DNA of 64,000 nt. Source: Rhodococcus sp. WMMA185. Its GTDB lineage: Bacteria > Actinomycetota > Actinomycetes > Mycobacteriales > Mycobacteriaceae. Positions within the stretch are counted from its first letter, which is position 1; the number at the start of each line of letters is the position of its first letter. A model generated the notes under the pieces. That model saw only the letters and a list, made by a program, of their open reading frames with translations, had not been told where the DNA came from and ran no database searches. The translations under genes were made by a program, and so were the position numbers. The stretch is taken from the NCBI RefSeq assembly GCF_001767395.1, contig NZ_CP017014.1:4357012-4421011 (forward strand). Direction: 5' to 3'. This document shows positions 60,728 to 64,000 of this stretch, piece by piece.

Positions 60728-61939
60728 ATGAGCGTCGGCGAAGAGATCACAATGTCGGGTGTCGAACTGGCGGCACCGGTACGCCACTTCCACCACCTCG
60801 ATCCCGAAACCCACGGGCGGCTGTTCCTGCATCCGCCGCAGGATCTGTGGCCGGACGAGGATCGGTCGGTACTGGCGGTGGCGTTGGGGGCCACGCTGTA
60901 CGTACCTGCGACGAGGCCGAACCTGGCGGAGACCATTCTGCGCAGGTCGAGCGACGGGGTGTGCTCGATGGTCCTGGATCTCGAGGATGCCGTCGCCGAT
61001 CACCAGGTGGAATCGGCACTGCTCAACGCCGTTGATGCGCTCGACCGGATCGCGGCAGTCGGTGGCGCCCGGATGCAGCTGTTCGTGCGGGTTCGGGAGG
61101 CCGCTGACATTCGCCGCATCTCCGGCTCGCTGACCACCGGCACCGAAGTGCTGTCGGGGTTCGTCCTTCCCAAGTTCGGCAGCGCGACCGGGGGCGCGTT
61201 TCTCGACGAGTTGGCCACCGCGTCCGAGCAACTCGGCAAACGCTTGTATGCGATGCCCGTGCTCGAGTCGTCGAGGGTGGTGCACCTCGAGACCCGCGAC
61301 GACGAACTCGCGAAGATCGCGCTATTGCTCGACGAACATCGTGCCAACATCCTTGCGGTGCGGATCGGGGCCACCGATATGTGCGGCACGTTCGGCATCC
61401 GGCGTGATCGCGATCTCACCATCTACGACGTCCGTGTGGTCGCGGACGCGATCGCCGCAATCGTCAATATCCTCGGCCGCACCGACGGCACCGGGCATGT
61501 GATCACCGGACCCGTGTGGGAGTACTTCGCTGACCACGAGAGGATGTTCCGGCCCACTTTGCGCGCCACGCCCTTCGAAGAGCACGACAAGGTGCGCTTT
61601 CGCCAGCAGTTGGTGAGCAGGGACATGGACGGTCTCTTGCGGGAGATCGCTCTCGACCGCGCAAACGGTATCCAGGGGAAGACGGTCATCCACCCGACGC
61701 ATGTCGTTGCCGTCCATGCGCTCTCCGCTGTCACGCACGAGGAGTACCACGATGCGCTCGACATTCTCGGGAGTGGTGGCGCCGGTGGTGTCCAGGCGTC
61801 GGGGTATCGCAACAAGATGAATGAAATGCGCCCCCACCGAAGTTGGGCCGAGAAGACACTCGTCCGAGCGAAAGTGTTCGGCGTCACACATGAGGGAGTC
61901 ACGTTCGTGGACCTATTGACCGCATCGGCCGTCCAGTGA
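60728..61939 (+). CDS. Ter-associated C-C bond lyase (HpcH/CitE-like), copy 2
   Basis: A 403-residue paralogue of the gene at 56463, nearly collinear along the whole length: VRHFHHLDPETHGRLFL, VLDLEDAVADHQ, FVLPKFGSA, VRIGATDMCGTFGIRRDRDLTIY, GKTVIHPTHVVAVHALS and FVDLLTASAVQ. The ATG at 60728 follows GGGGG closely; an ATG at 60752 matches the start of copy 1 better and may be the true one. Its stop overlaps the phosphoribosyltransferase GTG, so this copy heads the intact operon lyase - phosphoribosyltransferase - StiP-like. It diverges from terD, so both are probably induced together by stress. Confidence 0.9.
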   Translation: MSVGEEITMSGVELAAPVRHFHHLDPETHGRLFLHPPQDLWPDEDRSVLAVALGATLYVPATRPNLAETILRRSSDGVCSMVLDLEDAVADHQVESALLNAVDALDRIAAVGGARMQLFVRVREAADIRRISGSLTTGTEVLSGFVLPKFGSATGGAFLDELATASEQLGKRLYAMPVLESSRVVHLETRDDELAKIALLLDEHRANILAVRIGATDMCGTFGIRRDRDLTIYDVRVVADAIAAIVNILGRTDGTGHVITGPVWEYFADHERMFRPTLRATPFEEHDKVRFRQQLVSRDMDGLLREIALDRANGIQGKTVIHPTHVVAVHALSAVTHEEYHDALDILGSGGAGGVQASGYRNKMNEMRPHRSWAEKTLVRAKVFGVTHEGVTFVDLLTASAVQ

Positions 61940-63219
61940 CCCTGCATGCATCGTATCCTGAAGTGCACTGGGCCACAGAGTATCTGGGGTTAGAATTTAC
62001 CCACATCGGTTCGGGTGTCGGGATGACCATCTCGGATCTGGTCATGCCGGGACTGCGGCGTAACCCTCGCCGCGCGCATCTACTCGTCTCGACGGTCCTC
62101 GGCAAGCACGTGCCCACCGATCCGGACATCGTGATCGGCGCGGGTGAGCGCCTCGCCGATCAGGTGACCAACGTCCTCGGGGCGGACGCAGATCCGGTGG
62201 TATTCGGATTCGCCGAGACCGCCACCGGTCTGGGTCATTGCGTCGCCACCCGGTTGAACGCCAGGTGTTACCTGCATTCAACGCGCCGGGATGTGCCCCA
62301 GATCGGGACGCTCGCCGGGTTCGAGGAGGGGCACTCGCACGCCACCAGCCATCAACTGCAGCCCACGTCGGCCGATTTGTTTGCCAATGACCATCCTCTC
62401 GTGCTGGTGGATGACGAGATCTCGACAGGCGCCACGGCCGTTGACGCGATACGCGCTCTGCACGAACACAGTCCCCGTGGGCGATACGTCATTGCATCGC
62501 TGGTCGATATGCGTGCGCAGGAGCATCGGGACGCCGTCGATATTGCGGCCGCCGAACTCGGTGTACAGATCGACAGTGTGAGCCTGGCGGAGGGGCACAC
62601 CGTCCTTCCGGACGGGCTCGTCGAGTCGGTCGGCGCCCTTCCGGACCCGGTGCTCAACCCGGTCGGGACGCGGATCGGAGGCGTTGAGCGTCTCGATATC
62701 GACTGGCCTGCAGCAGTTCCGGAGGGCGGTCGGCACGGGTTCCTGCGAGAAAACACCGAGGAGTTCGATGCGGCGATTCGTGAGTCGGCAAGGACGCTCG
62801 GAGCACGTCTAGACCACCAGCGCCCAGTGATCGTGGTCGGGCACGAAGAGTTGATGTACCTCCCGTTGCGGATCGCCCGAGCCCTGTCGGACTCCGGGTA
62901 CCGCGTTCGATTCCAGACGACGACACGGTCACCGGCCTACGTGCTCGATCGGCCGGGGTACCCGCTGCGGCGAGGATTCCGCTTCATCGCGCCGGAGAAC
63001 GGTGAAGACCAGCCACGATTCGTCTACAACGCGCAATGGTCGAACGAGGACCCCCTCGTGGTGGCGGTGATCGACGAGGCGGCTGACACCGATCGGCTCA
63101 CCGCACGCGACGGTCTGCTCGACGTTCTCACCGCGTCTGGAACCGATGTGCTCCTCGCCGTGGTGTCCGGCGCAGACCCGCTGTCTCTGAGAGCCGCACG
63201 CCTGGGAGCGTCGGCGTGA
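61936..63219 (+). CDS. Ter-associated phosphoribosyltransferase with C-terminal TRSP-like domain
   Basis: A 427-residue protein. The N-terminal part is an orotate-type phosphoribosyltransferase: GIGSGVGMT-like start (THIGSGVGMTISDLV), FGFAETATGLGH and the PRPP loop PLVLVDDEISTGATAVDAI near 155-173. The C-terminal part (about 265-427) is a second alpha/beta domain with PVIVVGHEELMYLPLRIARAL, YVLDRPGYPLRRGF and VVAVIDEAADTD, which fits the TRSP domain. It should attach ribose phosphate to a base-like compound in the Ter metabolite pathway. The GTG overlaps the lyase stop and its own stop overlaps the next GTG, so all are coupled. Confidence 0.88.
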   Translation: MTLHASYPEVHWATEYLGLEFTHIGSGVGMTISDLVMPGLRRNPRRAHLLVSTVLGKHVPTDPDIVIGAGERLADQVTNVLGADADPVVFGFAETATGLGHCVATRLNARCYLHSTRRDVPQIGTLAGFEEGHSHATSHQLQPTSADLFANDHPLVLVDDEISTGATAVDAIRALHEHSPRGRYVIASLVDMRAQEHRDAVDIAAAELGVQIDSVSLAEGHTVLPDGLVESVGALPDPVLNPVGTRIGGVERLDIDWPAAVPEGGRHGFLRENTEEFDAAIRESARTLGARLDHQRPVIVVGHEELMYLPLRIARALSDSGYRVRFQTTTRSPAYVLDRPGYPLRRGFRFIAPENGEDQPRFVYNAQWSNEDPLVVAVIDEAADTDRLTARDGLLDVLTASGTDVLLAVVSGADPLSLRAARLGASA

Positions 63220-64000
63220 CGGCGCCGCTTGTCGGCCCGGGCTTCGGCTCCTACACAGCCGACGAAGTGGGCTGGCTCCTGAAGGATCTGTCACATCTGA
63301 ACCTCGAAGCCGATGTCGCCGAACGGGAGCGCCGCATCCAGTCCGGTGATGCTCACTACGCCGAGACGCTGCCCATCGAGTACCAACCCGATGAGCGGTA
63401 CCGCGAACTGTTCGAGAAGGTGTTGCAGGACAGTTCCATCCGGCTGGCGCGCGCAGTAGGCTCGCTCACCGACCTCGTGCTGGCCGAACGGGGCCGCGAC
63501 ATCACACTGGCTTCACTCGCCCGCGCGGGTACGCCGGTCGGTGTGCTGATGCGGCGCTGGGCACGTGAGGTCCACGGGTTGGACCTGCCGCATTACGCCG
63601 TCTCGATCGTCCGGGACCGGGGAATCGATTCCGTGGCTCTCGATTACCTGGCGCGACATCATGATCCGAAGAACGTGGTCTTCGTCGACGGCTGGACGGG
63701 CAAGGGTGCTATCACACGCGAGTTGTCGCAGGCGCTCGCCGCCCATCATGATGCCGGTGGTGCGGAGTTCAACGACGATCTGGCAGTCCTGGCCGACCCG
63801 GGGCACTGCGTCCGTACGTTCGGTACCCGCGACGACTTCCTGATCGCCTCGGCGTGTCTGAACTCCACCGTCTCCGGGCTGGTGTCACGCACTGTCCTGA
63901 ACGACACGTTGATCGGCCCCAGTGACTTCCACGGCGCCAAGTTCTACGCGCACCTCGCGGGCGACGACGTATCCAACCACCTCCTGGACACGGTCAGTGC
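63216..64000 (+). CDS. StiP-like Ter-locus protein, 3' part cut by the window
   Basis: The first 261 residues are visible of a family of about 370. They match the Ter-associated protein annotated as cysteine protease StiP: GSYTADEVGWLLKDLSHLNLEADVAERERRIQSG, HYAETLPIEYQPDERYRELFEKVL, TLASLARAGTPVGVLMRRW and VVFVDGWTGKGAITRELSQAL. DLAVLADPGHCVRTFGTRDDFLIASACLNSTVSGLVSRTVLN follows, with a Cys in a conserved place. A phosphoribosyltransferase-like fold is also plausible (VDGWTGKGAIT resembles a PRPP loop), so peptidase activity is uncertain. GTG overlaps the previous stop (GTGA). Confidence 0.85.
   Translation, partial: MTAPLVGPGFGSYTADEVGWLLKDLSHLNLEADVAERERRIQSGDAHYAETLPIEYQPDERYRELFEKVLQDSSIRLARAVGSLTDLVLAERGRDITLASLARAGTPVGVLMRRWAREVHGLDLPHYAVSIVRDRGIDSVALDYLARHHDPKNVVFVDGWTGKGAITRELSQALAAHHDAGGAEFNDDLAVLADPGHCVRTFGTRDDFLIASACLNSTVSGLVSRTVLNDTLIGPSDFHGAKFYAHLAGDDVSNHLLDTVS

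Overview
The window is GC-rich actinobacterial chromosome, most probably Rhodococcus or a close relative in the Nocardiaceae/Mycobacteriales. This rests on an MPT83-like fasciclin lipoprotein beside a sigK-type fatty-acid operon, a cutinase, many F420-type oxidoreductases, an NDMA-dependent alcohol dehydrogenase, frequent GTG starts and ATGA/GTGA gene overlaps. No rRNA, tRNA, insertion sequence or CRISPR was seen. Gene identities come from reading motifs and gene order; no database search was possible.

Left part (1-16.9 kb). An operon encoding an FAD oxidoreductase, DUF1365, a CFA-type methyltransferase and DUF1295 runs off the left edge. A fasciclin lipoprotein and a secreted lipocalin diverge next to it. 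All three transcription units start with the same ECF-type promoter, CCATCC-N15-YCGAAY, which points to one SigK-like regulon. Housekeeping-type SDR/epimerase genes, an aldo/keto reductase, a decayed alcohol dehydrogenase and an SMP-30 gene follow. Next come a 4-hydroxybenzoate module (AAHS transporter, IclR regulator, pobA) with palindromic operators, and a compact three-gene cassette resembling a type VII secretion effector set.

Middle part (17-41 kb). This holds a cutinase with a Ser/Thr-rich tail, a free-standing carboxylic-acid-reductase R domain, an ABC-2 exporter with an XRE regulator, and an acyl-CoA dehydrogenase/APH kinase/SDR operon facing a TetR gene across a 21-bp operator. It continues with two unrecognised genes behind TetR and a complete phosphonoacetate uptake and hydrolysis operon (phnD-phnC-phnE-lysR-phnA). 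An M13 peptidase, a TY-Chap protein with an EF-hand-like loop facing a macro-domain gene, a HAD gene, an ANTAR-like gene, an NDMA-dependent alcohol dehydrogenase and a luciferase-like monooxygenase complete the stretch.

Right part (41.4-64 kb). Seven paralogous F420-dependent LLM oxidoreductases, each exactly 984 bp and on the same strand, form an array (4 + 3) split by a winged-helix regulator and a CBS-BON gene. Six of the seven carry the same TAnnnT element exactly 7 nt before a GTG start, suggesting separate leaderless transcripts. After an SDR pair, a Tat-exported phospholipase C, a permease and a PQQ-type dehydrogenase, the window ends in a Ter stress locus. It contains two paralogous C-C bond lyases, a DUF475/TerC membrane protein, TerD, a phosphoribosyltransferase and a StiP-like protein cut by the window end. 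The first lyase copy is followed by what looks like a deletion scar joining a phosphoribosyltransferase start to a truncated RidA.
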